The translations under genes and the position numbers were made by a program. Of a DNA stretch of 64,000 bases, positions 1-11,210 are shown one piece after another; the stretch's first letter is position 1; every line of letters begins with the position of its first letter. The DNA lies in the NCBI RefSeq assembly GCF_019175385.1, contig NC_083341.1, forward strand, positions 61,289,800 to 61,353,799, written 5' to 3'. Below the pieces are notes generated by a model. It was given only the letters and a program-made list of their open reading frames with translations, had not been told where the DNA came from and made no database searches. The stretch is from Lycium barbarum. Taxonomy: Eukaryota > Streptophyta > Magnoliopsida > Solanales > Solanaceae.

Positions 1-486
1 TTGATGTCCATGTGGGCTCTTGTGGGTCCGACTCCATTTCGTCTTCCTCGGACTCTTCCATTATCGGGATGTACTCAGGAAGAATTCATTTTCCCTTGTC
101 AAGGACATTTTCTCCTTGAGCTTTAACAGGTTTTCGGGCCACCGAATCCAATAACTCATCCGCCTCCTTAATCTTGGATTTTACTATCCGAATATTCTTT
201 TTGAGGTCTTGAATCTTCCGTCACAGTGAAACCTCATTCTCCTTCATGACCTCGAGCTCAGGCGCAATCCTGTAGTTCATCTTCAGATTCTGAGAAAATC
301 ATTAGGCTTAGTGCAGGTATTTTTGTTCATTATTTTTCTTTGGATGAGTGGACAACATTCGAGACCAATTGAGCATTTAAACGAAACATATGGAAGCAAA
401 CAAAGTCACACAAAGTAGTTCATAAGATTATACTACGCTCATTATTAAGCATACTAAACGTTCGAAACATAAATGTGTCATTTGAA

Positions 487-1047
487 TTAAACCATTAACC
501 CATAATCATTAATAATAATATTCTTCCCCGCAGAGGTAAAAAAGATAAAGTAAAGACAGTGCATAAAAATAAATCGGCAGAAATGTCCTCCAGCAGTGGA
601 TGATGAAGCCCGATCCCTATCAGTCTTGGCTTTCTTTGCTTTTTGGAGGGTAGTCTGAATATGAAGATAGGCGGACGTTAAGGTTGCCTCCATAAGGAAC
701 CCTTTCTGTGTGAAGGTCAGTGCAGCGACATCGTCTAAAATCTTCTTCATTCGGTCATCAAGTTAAACCAAAAAATCATTGGTAAGCTCCAACTCGTACC
801 TCAAACTTTCTATAACGGCCTTATCATGCTCAATTTTTTCCAAATATTTGGCATCTTTGTCGTCAGCTCTCCTTTGAATCAAACGGGCTCGGATCTCAGC
901 TTGTGAATCCTTGTCTTGGACACAGCTATAGAGAATAGGCCTAGGAGGGAGTGTTCCTTGCAAGTCATCCCTCAACCAATCTTTATATTCTACAACACAA
1001 CTCGGAAGAAACCTATCTTCGGCTAAAGTGTCGGGACCCCAAATCAT
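487..1047 (-). pseudogene. C-terminal part of the ORF1-like protein, broken
   Basis: Two adjacent reading frames, 1047-763 (94 codons) and 750-487 (87 codons), continue the coding character downstream of the ORF1-like fragment on the minus strand. The first is charged and probably coiled-coil (RARLIQRRADDKDAKYLEKI), ending in a helix with ELELTND. The second starts MKKILDDVAALTFTQKGF and soon degrades. A stop separates them within 13 bases, so neither is likely to be a gene of its own. From 1 to 486 the minus strand still has leftover acidic/lysine-rich coding texture but no open frame that I can support. Confidence 0.35.
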
Positions 1048-1277
1048 GCGACCTTTCCATTCTCGGACACAATCTAATGCTCTTGGTGGTCTATCAATTT
1101 TGTAGTCTATGATAAAATCTCCATGCCTCTAACCTGGAGTACGACTTGGGCTCTCCCAAATTTTCTTAGAATCCGAACGGTAGCATAAGGGCGAATCCCT
1201 CGTATCCCTATAAGCAGTAAAAATGGACACTTTCGTCCTTTAACTATAACTTTAGTGGATACAAATTCATGGAACAT

Positions 1278-2000
1278 CTATTGAATGCTTTCTTCCTTCA
1301 ATCTGGAGAAGGTGAATGTCCAACTTTGCCTGTTTTGTTTTCCGAAGGTCGGGCAAAAATCCAAATGATTATCCCTTTTAGCCGGCTTACTCTGGTGTTG
1401 TTCACCCCTAACCTTGACCATATGTTTGAGGATCCACCATTGCAGGAGCAAATTACAACCTTGGAAATATTTGTAATGATTTCGGCAGAGACTCAGGGCT
1501 CGGTATAAATCGGCTAATATGATCGGGGTTATATCAAAGTATTTGGATTCTTCTTTCTGGGTTATGCAATACAAAATGGCATGGGTGACTGAAATGACTC
1601 GGGTATCTATAGCTAAGGACCAGTCCTTGAGAAAGACCATAGTCCCCAAAAAGCAAATGGCGAAGGCCAAGGGTTTAGTAGCCATCCAGTAGGCATAAGT
1701 CTTGAATTCTCCAGGATGTTCCACAAATCCATCTTTGCTTCCAAACCTTCTGTACAACGCTCTGAAGGGTATGGTGGGGCCATGAGCCCACTTGGCGTAA
1801 TTTAGAGAAAGTATCCTACAAATTTGAGAGTAGGTAGGCTTTTCTGGGATCAAAGCATTCTTGTCGGGTTTCTGTCTGCTTTTCAACCCCGAGCCTACGC
1901 TAGTTAACACGCCTCTAAACTCCTTCAGTGTCGGTGTCATTTTAATGTCATCCCCAAATCTAAAAACCATTCGGTCTCTATCCCAGAATCCGGTAATCAT
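1278..2000 (-). pseudogene. ORF1-like retroelement protein (plant mobile/DUF7745-like), degenerate
   Basis: The longest reading frame in the internal region of element 1, 240 codons from an ATG at 2000. Its N-terminus includes FWDRDRMVFRFGDDIKMTPT, followed by a helical segment with RALYRRFGSKDG and LAFAICFLGTMVF. This arrangement resembles the plant-mobile or DUF7745 domain found in ORF1-type proteins of Solanaceae retroelements; that match is from memory. The last 60 or so residues lose the pattern, and similar protein sequence resumes downstream in other frames (1047-763), so the gene appears frameshifted. It lies between the primer site and where gag should start, as Ogre ORF1 does. The function of ORF1 in Ogre elements is unknown. 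Confidence 0.5.
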
Positions 2001-2720
2001 TTCTATTAGTTCCTTCTAACCGGTCATGACTATGATGAATGTTAAATTTCCTAAATGACATGAGATTCCTCTTTTCTCTTCCTGGGGACATTTGTTCCAC
2101 TAAATCCGCAGCAACTCAGGTGTAGTCAGGACCATATAAAAATTCAAATAGATCGACATCTACAAAACAAAAACCCGATGTTAACCCCCCTCCCCCCCCA
2201 CCCCCCATATTAGGCAATGGTTTCACTCATAGGCACATATAAACATTTCCAAATAGCACATAATAAGATATGCGATGTTTTTCGGGTCATAGACCGTACT
2301 TGACACTGGGTAGTCTCCTTATCGGGTTTGGATACGTCTAAAATATCCAAACCACCCAGTCTACTTCTCATTTGGATTTGGCTTAACTCTGTCTTAGGCT
2401 TATGCAAGAGCGAGTTTTTCAAATTGACCTTGGACCCGAGCAGACTACACGGGGTAAATCGTTGTCGGCCGTTAGGTGACCGCACACCAACTTAACGTTC
2501 AACGTGTTCCAAAGAAAGGGTGTTTCGATTTTTGTTAGTGAAGACTAGACCGCGAGCCTGCGTGTCCCCTTTGAAACCATGCCTTTTTTTGCCAGAAGTG
2601 GCAGAGTTTATGATATGATATGAATGACAGTTCAAAAATTGCGGAAATTAAACACATAGGCAAATAAATATAGTCAAGATCACATTATATTGAAACCCTT
2701 ATGGTTAGAACCTAGAAAAT
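2001..2720 (-). other. Leader region of element 1 between primer site and ORF1
   Basis: About 700 bases with no convincing coding sequence. A 91-codon frame at 2485-2210 is open but has no recognisable domain. A C-rich stretch at 2188-2206 (plus strand) interrupts it. Long untranslated leaders are normal for this lineage. Confidence 0.4.
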
Positions 2721-2738
2721 TCCCCAGCAGAGCCGCCA
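2721..2738 (-). promoter_or_regulatory. Primer binding site of Ogre-like element 1
   Basis: Minus strand reads TGGCGGCTCTGCTGGGGA two bases after the LTR end (...CGTAACA-AA-TGG). It begins TGG, as expected for pairing with a tRNA 3' CCA. Tat/Ogre elements commonly use a tRNA-Arg-type site of similar sequence; that assignment is from memory of the lineage and was not checked against a tRNA set. Confidence 0.65.
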
Positions 2739-3272
2739 TTTGTTACGGTTCGTTTTACGCGGGTTAAGGCATAAAAGTTACTACGAGGTTGTTGGTGCTC
2801 TAACTGGATATAGTATTTTTAGAGTCGTCACTTAATTTATTTTGGAAAACTAGGAAAATCGGGTTTAAAGATTTTTGCAAATATAAGTAAAAATCTTTTG
2901 GTCCAAAGTTCGAGGTAATAGTTCTGGTGATCCCCTAGGGAAGGTTTTAAGCACCCTAGTATCAAGGATCCGTAGAATACGGTTAACCTACGAGCTTCAA
3001 TGTATGATTAATGCATTTACTTGTCAAAGTGTTTAATTTTTCGCAAAAATGTCATGTCTTCTCATATCATAATTTCAAGAAAAAATTTGGCAAAAATTCC
3101 TCTTGTAAAAAGGGGTTTTGGTTTAAAAATCTGCATAAATGTTCAACTCACTTTATTGCCAGACTAGGACACACCCGAGATTTTTCCCGAGTAGAGTGGC
3201 TACTATTCTAGTCCTAATAAGATGAGTTTAGCTCTTATGGGTTTTATTTCTTATAAGAAAATATGAGTATTA

Positions 3273-3285
3273 TCTCTCCCTCCCT

Positions 3286-3372
<87 letters not shown>

Positions 3373-3397
3373 CATATACATATACATATACATATAA
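3273..3397. repeat. Compound microsatellite (CCCT)n(CT)n(TA)n(CATA)n
   Basis: Tetranucleotide CCCT gives way to CT from about 3292, to TA from about 3327 to 3368, then to CATA-type units. It lies about 0.6 kb from the 3' end of LTR 1, the same relative place as (TA)n tracts in the other two LTR copies. Confidence 0.95.
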
Positions 3398-6374
3398 AGT
3401 TTTGCTCAGTCTGGATTTTATCACATTTGTAGCCCATAAGGTCAAGATATACTCCACGTCTGAAATCCATTTTTACCTCATTCTTGGCCAAAATATATTT
3501 CTCCCATTTTTCAGTCCTCTTGGTTTTAGACTTCCAGGCCCAAATCAGCCATTATTTTTATCAGATTTTTGTCAAATCAAAACCCATTTCCAGCCTTAAA
3601 ACATGCAATTTTCTTATTCTTTTTCAGCAAATAGAGTCCAGATTTGAATGGCTCCTTTAGGTTTGAAAAAAAAAAAGGATTTGTCACAGCCCAATTTAAA
3701 TCTCAAGAGGATATCACGGTTGCCCTTTACATAATGGAAGATTAGCCAAATATTTATTACTTAGCCATTTTGAAGAATCATTTGGACGTTACTCAGTCTT
3801 AACTAAAATCCCATTTTTTTCACTTTCTACTGCTAGCTGTATCACTTAAAACAATTTTAGGAATTTTTAAAGATCAATCTAGGTTTGATTTATTCGCATG
3901 AAAATTGGTTGTTATCCCAGTTTTGAAGATTTCCTGAAAATTAATTGATAGTACTATATACCCTGTCTCGTATAGAGTATCTGAAAGCAAACACTAAGCG
4001 TTGATTTCCTAAATTCTACCATGCATAGGGGTTTCAATATTTTCCATGAGTATTTACATACATAAATATGATATACGACTGAAAATAAAAGAGAAGAAAT
4101 CAAGCTAGTGGGCCATGGATGGGCCTTCGTCATGTTTGCTTCCCTTTGAATGATCATCATTGAGCCTTAACAGAATTGGAATTGGGCCTCTGCCCAATTC
4201 CTGTATAGAAGATGGAAGGACCCGAGAAATACAAGGAGAGGATTTTGCGTAGAAAAGACAAAGAATTAATATCATGAATGCACACTTAAGCATATAAAAA
4301 AGAAAAACTCAACTAAGGCAAACAACTGGCTAATTGATCTAAATTCAGTCCCTAAGTTAACCAACTTATACATACACTTAACCTAGATTAAGGAGTAAAG
4401 TTGTATACAAGTATATTCCTTGGTATATTCAAGCATATACACATTTAGGGATCTCTTGAATGGTTAGTAATGGAAAGCTTTTACCCTCGTATTTCCGATG
4501 CCGTACAAGATCCAAGTGGCTTCATGAACCCTAGGCATGACAAACACCGGGGAGGGCTTAAGCTTGATCTTTAATGACCATTTAAACCTCTCTAATAATG
4601 TATTAGTTGTGAGTATACTTATGGGAATATACAGTCATGTGCCCAAACTGCCTTAACAAATTTTAAGGAAAGCACTTAATGTTCAGCAAACATAGTCAAC
4701 AAACAGCAACATGGATCAAGTAAAGTATTATAAGGTTGATTAAGCATATAACAAGCAAAAGCAAACACTTAGAGTAATTGTAGACATTTGTGGAAGCACT
4801 TACAGGATGCAAGAAAGAAAATACCAATTGTAGAGGGACATGCCAGTTCTATATACCGTTTAGACAGTAAGGCAAACAGATTGAACTAATATGGACCAAA
4901 GTTCCAATTAAATCTTCACAAAGGGTAAACACATCTTAGGATCCATTAGGCTAGTCCTTACATTGATCATATTCAGTTAAGGTGTTGATAAAAAGGACAA
5001 CTATCCTCAGAGATCAAATGAACAAACATGTACAGATTCAGACAAAATTGAGGTGCATGAAAATGAAATATAATGGCTTAGGCACGTGATACACTTAGTT
5101 CCCTATAATTAGTTATGTAAAATCCTTATGTAAGTGATGTGGCTCGGTATGGGTAGGTAGAATCATGGCATAGGTCCAACATGTTCCGATAAGGTCAAGC
5201 AAGGGTCCTAATCATTTTTAAAAATCCTACTCCACTTAGATGACATAGCATGCATGCAAACAATGGCTTTTAACATGAATGACCAATTAAATCAACCTAG
5301 TGGCACAATACTTAACCAACAATTAGGCAAAGGGGCTCTGTACTTAATGTCATTAAGCATATCATACTGATGAACGAACCAAGTCAACATTGATACTTGT
5401 CCAATTTACAAACATCATGCTTTGTTGTGAATAGCAACACCTGCATTACCTTACTATCACAAAGTGGAGTATTAATGGTTATGCAGTTAAACAAATAAGG
5501 TTCAGATGATCAGCCTCAGATTCAGATGACTTATGAAAACTCTTAGGTTTCTATATCAGTTAGTTTTAGGCAAGTAAGATCAACATGATGCCTTTCAAAG
5601 ATTCAGGGTGTGCATAGACTATAACACCAAGGTTACACGCTTGAGCATGGTTAAAATTTAACAGGATCAGTAGTATAGTTTTTTTGTTTTGAGAAAAAGA
5701 TTTCAGCACACTTAATAGGTTAACAAGTTAAGACAAAAACACTGCTTAAACTAAATAAACAAGTATAAGAGAACCTGCTACATTGTCAAGTATTTTAGAC
5801 TGATAACAGGACCAGTTTCTACAGCACATAAAGATTACTAAGCTGGTCATGTTCAACAGACTGAGATAGCAGCAATTTCCAGCTAACCATACACTCATAG
5901 AATCAAAAGGCCATATCATGCCAATAGCAAGTTAAGACTGCATGAAAGATACTTAAACAATCCCATAAATTAAGGCTACAACATCATTGTCCTAGTTAAA
6001 CAAACCATGGAGCATATACTATCACATAAATAGCCTACCAAACAACATAAAGAATAAAAGAAACAAAACAGCCCAATAAATTAAGGTAACAACATTACTT
6101 AACATAACTATATAGACACAACGTAACAAGCTACATCATACAACATATTAAACACATAAACAAAAGATGAAAAAATGCAAAAAAATAAATAAGGAAAGCT
6201 AAAAAATACCAGAGAATTACACAAGAACAAGAAAATAAAACTTTAAAATTTTAAACTGATCGAACTCTTAAAATTTCAAAGCAAAATGCTCTAAAATTTA
6301 GGTATTTCGAAGATATGAGTGAATATGTGTAAAATATTCAGCTCCAGCTATCTAGCAATGTAACCTAGGGCTCC

Positions 6375-6382
6375 TTTATATA
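6375..6382 (-). promoter_or_regulatory. Putative LTR TATA box, element 1
   Basis: Minus strand reads TATATAAAGG about 1.3 kb from the LTR start, followed by a region resembling the transcribed part of the sister LTR at 10974. Position is plausible for a U3/R boundary; no transcript evidence. Confidence 0.35.
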
Positions 6383-6971
6383 GAAAATCCCCCAAATCCT
6401 CCTAACCCTGATTTCACGATATGGGATAAATCCCTATTTTGGGGATTTCCACTCTCACATCTACATTGTAGGGTTGAGATCGAGTTAAAATAAGTATCAA
6501 AGGACCAGATCAAGTCAACAAAAGATCAATCTGAAGGGTTCTTCATTAACCAATAAAAAATCGCGATTCAAATTCACAACACAACAAAAACAATTAAAGG
6601 ATTTTAGTCCGTAGATGTTGCAAGGTAGAAGATAGAGAAAAGAGTTGACTTTACCCATGTTTAAGTTCGTGTTTGGTGTCATTTGGAGATGAGGCATTAA
6701 TATTTGCCTCAAATGATTGAACCATGACTGTAAAAAGCAAAAATCACACTGTGCCATTACCCATTTTGGGATGTTAACGTAGAGAGAGAAAAAAAAAAGT
6801 ATGGCGGCTAGGGTTTTGCGAAGGGAAAGAAAAAGGGGAGGGGAGGGTTGTGTATGGATGAAAAGAGGGGAAATAGGGTATAACCCCTGATATTTGATGC
6901 ACTGGGCCAGGTTATGCCTTTGCATTGGGCTGATTCGGCCTGTTTTTTTTCTTTTTCAAAAGAAGAAAGAA

Positions 6972-7019
6972 GGGGGGGGGGGGGGGGGGGGGGGCGCTGA
7001 TACATACATATATGTGTGT

Positions 7020-7058
<39 letters not shown>
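6972..7058. repeat. Poly-G tract (23 G) and (TA)n microsatellite
   Basis: G at 6972-6994, a short spacer with CATA units, then TA from about 7024 to 7058. It lies near the 5' end of LTR 1, matching short CATATATA-type arrays at 10382-10432 and 30711-30745 in the sister LTRs. Confidence 0.95.
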
Positions 7059-7060
<2 letters not shown>

Positions 7061-8584
7061 ATGCATATACATGTAAAAGGGACAAAAGTGCAAATTAATA
7101 AATAAGCAAAAAGATTGATTATTAAACAAATTAATTAATTTAAAACACGACTGACTTTCACAAAATAATGGAGTTGCAAGTATGACCTTAATTGAATTAA
7201 AACATTGAATTTTGTTATTTCAATTATGGCCTCATTTGACTAACGAATTGATTATTTCAATTGTAGCCATGATTAAACATATAATAAGCAATTTACAAAT
7301 ATAGCTATAATTAATTATCCAGATTAATTATAATTAATTTGAGAATTGCCCATGTAAATGTAGTATGCAGAAATAAGACTTTGGGGATAAAAATGATTAT
7401 TTATTTCAATCAAATCAATTTCCTTGAATTAAAATGGGGTAAATATTTAATGATTAATCTCTAATAATTTGGCCGATCAAATAAGTAACTATTTTCTCGT
7501 TGAAATTATTAAAATGCATCAGTAATTGTTGTAAAGTAATTTCCAAATGGTTTATTCCAGAAATTATTTTACCAAACAGTGAAGGTAAAATATTATCTGC
7601 ATAGCTTATAAAATCATCTTGATTTTTTCTAAAAAAACATTTAATACCCCATTTAATATTCAAGTACTTCGAGCAGTTAAAATAAATTATGGGAGGTCAA
7701 ATATTAGGTGTCAACAGTACATTTTGCATGTAATCGTACTTTTGTAATAGAGTAGGGAAAAACAATCATCCGTGTTTTGAACTACGCAATGACCTGACTT
7801 CCCCACCAGTGGGATACGTATGCAGTCCATATCGGACCCGGTCGCATCATTAGTAAAACCAAAACTCAATTATTTTATTCTGAACTACGTTCGACCTGAT
7901 TTCTTGCTGTGACAGGATACGTAGGCGCTTCCTAGTTGGGTCGTCACAAAAGAAAAACACAACAAAACCTTAGGAAACCTCAGAGACACGAAGTTGGGAG
8001 AAATCAACATGACCAGAATACAAGGATAAATACAAGAGTCATCCGACGTCTACCCTACACTGGGGCAGAATTTTTTGGGAAACCTCAAAAATTCCGATCA
8101 GAAGCAACCGAAGAAGGAGATGACGAACCCAGACGGTACAGTGGGGCAGAATTTTTTAGTAAACCTCAAAAATTCCAGTATGACGAGACGATACAAGGGT
8201 TAATTAGGCCAAGACCTAAACTGGGGTATAATTTCTGAGAAGGATCTCAAAACTTCCCCAGTTTAGGACTCAACAGCGGGACCTCCTGGAAGATTGGAAG
8301 ACCTCCTTCAAAAAACACATGTCATGACATCTAAAAGAAACAAAGATTTTCAAAGAAGACAACGCGCATTTTATAACTTTATTTTTAGATTTTTCGAAAT
8401 TAGTAAAGGTTAGCTCTAAAGTCATCTCTCGAAATACTGAGTTCAAGCGGATTAAAAGGAGCATAGAACAACGACACTAATCAACCTCTTAGAAAACTAA
8501 CGATTTTTCTGTGGATACAGGTTTTAAACGGGAAGGAAGATAGGTCATCAGCCGGCTTACACGCTACAAAGATGAAAGGCAAAT

Positions 8585-8880
8585 TCAACCAGACGTCAAA
8601 CGACCAAAAGGGTTATACAAGGAATGAATGATAAAGACATATTCAACCAAAAGGATCATACAAAGAACGAACGATAAAGACATATCTGACCAAAGGGGTC
8701 ATACAAAGAATAAATGATAAAGACACATCTGACCACGAGAAGCACACAAAGAGCAAATGACGAAGACATATCAGGCCAAAAGGGTCGCGATGGATGAGCA
8801 TAAAGACACATTGGACCTAAAGGGTCATGAAAAAAATAAAGGGGCATATCCGACCACGAGGGTCGCAGCCAATACAATGA
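8585..8880 (+). repeat. Degenerate minisatellite, about 50-65 bp units
   Basis: Units of the form ACCAAAAGGGTCATACAAAG followed by AATGATAAAGACATATCTG recur from about 8600, with successive copies at about 8650, 8690, 8735, 8775 and 8820. Drift between copies is high. It is the older neighbour of the tighter array at 8925-9145. Confidence 0.75.
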
Positions 8881-8924
8881 ATGAAAGAAAGATTATCCAG
8901 CCACAAGGGCCATATCTGTCATCC

Positions 8925-9145
8925 GCATGCCAAAAGGGCCATTCATTCATTCAAATTTCCAAAAGGGCCATTCATTTATCCAAATTACCAAAAGGGCCAT
9001 TCATTCATTCAAATTGCCAAAAGGGTCATTCATTCAAATAGCCAAAAGGGTCATTCATGCAAATAGCCAAAAGGGTTATTCATGAAAATATCCAAAAGGG
9101 TCATTCATCAAACAGCCAAAAGGGCCATTTATTCAAATACCACAA
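8925..9145 (+). repeat. Minisatellite of CCAAAAGGGCCATTCATTCA units
   Basis: About eight head-to-tail units of roughly 25-30 bases built on GCCAAAAGGG(C/T)CATTCAT followed by TCAAAT. They give overlapping repetitive frames that are not genes. The shared core CCAAAAGGG(T/C)CAT links this array to the longer-unit array just upstream, so it probably arose from it by re-amplification. Confidence 0.85.
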
Positions 9146-10973
9146 AGAATATATGCAATGCTATCAAATTCAGTAATAGGAACATAGCGCTAGAAAGGAG
9201 CCAGCTTGCGAAACCAGATCCAAGCAAATTGCGGAGAAAACATGAAATTTTTTCTTACGCAGCCAGTCAAGATAGGGTTCCCATGAGATTCAAGCTCTCC
9301 GGCTAGGATTTGCAAGCCATCCGATCCCAGGCTCAGCCAAAATTTTGTTTGTTATTTATTTTCTTTACTAAAAATTGCAACCGGTCGGAGACACATTCGG
9401 AAATCCGAAGGTATTCCTACATAAGGGGCATACTCTTGTCCAGTGAATCGAACTACATGTGACCTAATTCCTAGAGACTAGGGATATGTAGGCGGGCTCA
9501 AGGTCAGAGAGTCGGTCACACTCTAACAGCCGTTCGGAGAAATCTTAGTCACAATGTGGGAGATCTCAGGACTTTCCTTCCAAATCACTTAAAGTCCTTA
9601 GTTGAGTCGAACTACAAATGGTCTGAATTCTCACACTGCCCGAGATATGTAGGAAATCCAAAAACTAGGGCCCGGCCACATATTTGAAAACTACATAAAA
9701 ATGACAGGTAGAGCGAGTCGGGCTAGTCAAAAATTAGGATTAAGAGTAGTCAAGTTTTGTTGCTCAAGGATGGTCCTACCATCCCCAAACACCGAAGAGG
9801 TAGCTGTTGACACCTAATTTTTGACCTGCCGTAATTTATTAAAATTACTCAGAGTCCTTGGATGACAAACAAAGTGAATCATGCATTTAAAAGGGTCAAA
9901 ATGATTTTTATAAAATTAGTTGGGTCAATATTCACCCCTTTCAATGGGTGAAATAATTTCTATAATATTATAAATCATCTTAAAATTAATTGGTATATTT
10001 TATGACATTTATGAGATATGTGTTAGATTTAAGCAAAGAAAAGCAATTTCAAAATAATCATTTATATAATTGATTAAATTGTCAAAAACCAAATTAGCAA
10101 ATACATTATTCCCTTTAATTCAAGGAGTTTGAGTAATTAAAAGAATTGACCATTTTACCTCGCAATTCGTAATTTTTCATATTCAATATGCATTTGCACA
10201 AATTATTGCCATAATTGAAATAACCAATCCATGGTTCAAGACAATTAAGGTCATTATTGCAAAATCAGCTTGCTAATGGTATTAATGGTTTAATTATGTC
10301 TTAATTCTGTTTATAATTAAAATATCATGGCTAATAATGGATATTTTAATTTTTGCCTACTTATTGGACTGCCCATTTTGCCCTTTATACACATATATAC
10401 ACACATATATACATTGTGTGTGTATATATGAGAAAAGGGCCCATTTCATTTCTTTTTATGGCTGGCCGCCCAGTCCACAACGGACTTGACCCGGCCCAAT
10501 CCGCGAAATATATATACTCCCTCTTAACAAAATCAGACCCCAAGGGGCGCGGGGGGGACGGGGGTCTTTTGTCATCTGCGGCTAGGGTTCTATAACCCTA
10601 GTTCCTCCCCCCGCTCCCCAAACCCCCTTTTTCTCTTTTCTATCCCATCGTCGTTTAGGCATATCTGTAAAGGAGTGGGTGTGTAAGGCGTCAACATGGC
10701 AGAAGAAGGACGAAGCATTCATGGCTTCATCCTTGTTCTCAACTTTATACCCAAAAAAACCACCCAAACACGCCTTAAGAGGTACAATCTACCCTCTATT
10801 ATTCCTTTATTTTGTTGTATTGCAACTGGATTGAGTGAATCCAGCTCAAATCGAGTCGTTGATTGTAACGTCTTCTCATCCTGTTCGTTCATTTGATGAG
10901 TCAAGTAAAGATCTGTGAAAAATCACAAGCCCCACATCGGTATTTCTAAATTTTAGGACTAATTTTGGGGTTT

Positions 10974-10982
10974 TATAAATAG
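10974..10982 (+). promoter_or_regulatory. Putative LTR TATA box, element 2
   Basis: TATAAATAG lies about 1.17 kb into the LTR, downstream of CCCCACATCGG and upstream of AACCCTAAGCC, a plausible promoter/transcript-start layout. Confidence 0.4.
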
Positions 10983-11126
10983 AACCCCTACCCTCACACT
11001 CAAACAAGTTTTTTCAGAACCCTAAGCCTGAATAGTGAGTACTAAACTCAAGATTTAGGCTCTTTTAGTAAAAAAAAAAAAAAAATATTTAAACTCCTTA
11101 AGTTTGAGTCTTTAGTTCCAAAATTA

Positions 11127-11127
<1 letters not shown>

Positions 11128-11190
<63 letters not shown>

Positions 11191-11210
11191 TTCTTCTTCT
11201 TCTTCTTCTT
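11128..11210. repeat. (TTC)n microsatellite
   Basis: About 27 TTC units with two CCTC interruptions, followed by T-runs. The minus strand gives an arginine-rich frame that is an artefact of the repeat. Confidence 0.97.

Larger units (their letters stand above)
1..7716 (-). mobile_element. Tat/Ogre-like LTR retrotransposon 1, 5' part
   Basis: Minus-strand element reading from high to low coordinates and leaving the window at base 1. It shows, in order, a 5' LTR (7716 to 2741), a primer binding site, a leader of about 700 bases and a degenerate ORF upstream of any gag or pol. Very long LTRs and an extra ORF ahead of gag are known traits of Ogre elements in the Ty3/Gypsy Tat lineage. No protease, RT or integrase lies inside the window, so the lineage call rests on LTR length, primer site and ORF1 position. 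The five bases after the LTR start (GTACA, 7717-7721) are the candidate target duplication; the partner is outside. The element sits inside the 3' internal region of a second Ogre-like element. Confidence 0.7.
2741..7716 (-). repeat. 5' LTR of Ogre-like element 1 (about 4.98 kb)
   Basis: On the minus strand the LTR starts TGTTGACACCTAATATTTGA and ends AACCGTAACA directly before a primer site. The same start (TGTTGACACCTAATTTTTGA) is at 9805, and a one-base variant at 29842. The same end, including a block around GGATCCTT-ATACTAGGGTGC, recurs near 21000-21238 and 45100-45363. So three copies of one LTR family lie in the window, at 5.0 kb, 11.4 kb (expanded) and about 5.9 kb (without its insert). 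This copy has a pyrimidine microsatellite plus (TA)n near its 3' end and a G-run plus (TA)n near its 5' end. Confidence 0.75.
7717..9804 (+). mobile_element. 3' internal/untranslated region of Ogre-like element 2
   Basis: Plus-strand sequence ending exactly at the 3' LTR start (9805). It contains several copies of a motif typical of such tails: GAACTACG...GACCTGA followed by GGATACGTAGGC or GATATGTAGG (about 7780, 7885, 9450 and 9610). Two imperfect copies of a GGGGCAGAATTTTTT block (8060 and 8145) give a repetitive 100-codon frame at 7936-8238 that is not a gene. Two minisatellites occupy 8580-9145. No pol sequence survives; the rest of element 2 lies beyond the insertion of element 1. Confidence 0.6.

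Noticed and set aside
7936..8238. 100-codon frame with two GAEFFxKPQKF repeats
   Set aside because: The repeats reflect duplicated untranslated sequence of the Ogre-like 3' region; no known protein resembles it.
8757..9306. Overlapping frames rich in HSFxxxxKG repeats
   Set aside because: Translation of the minisatellite in several frames, not genes.
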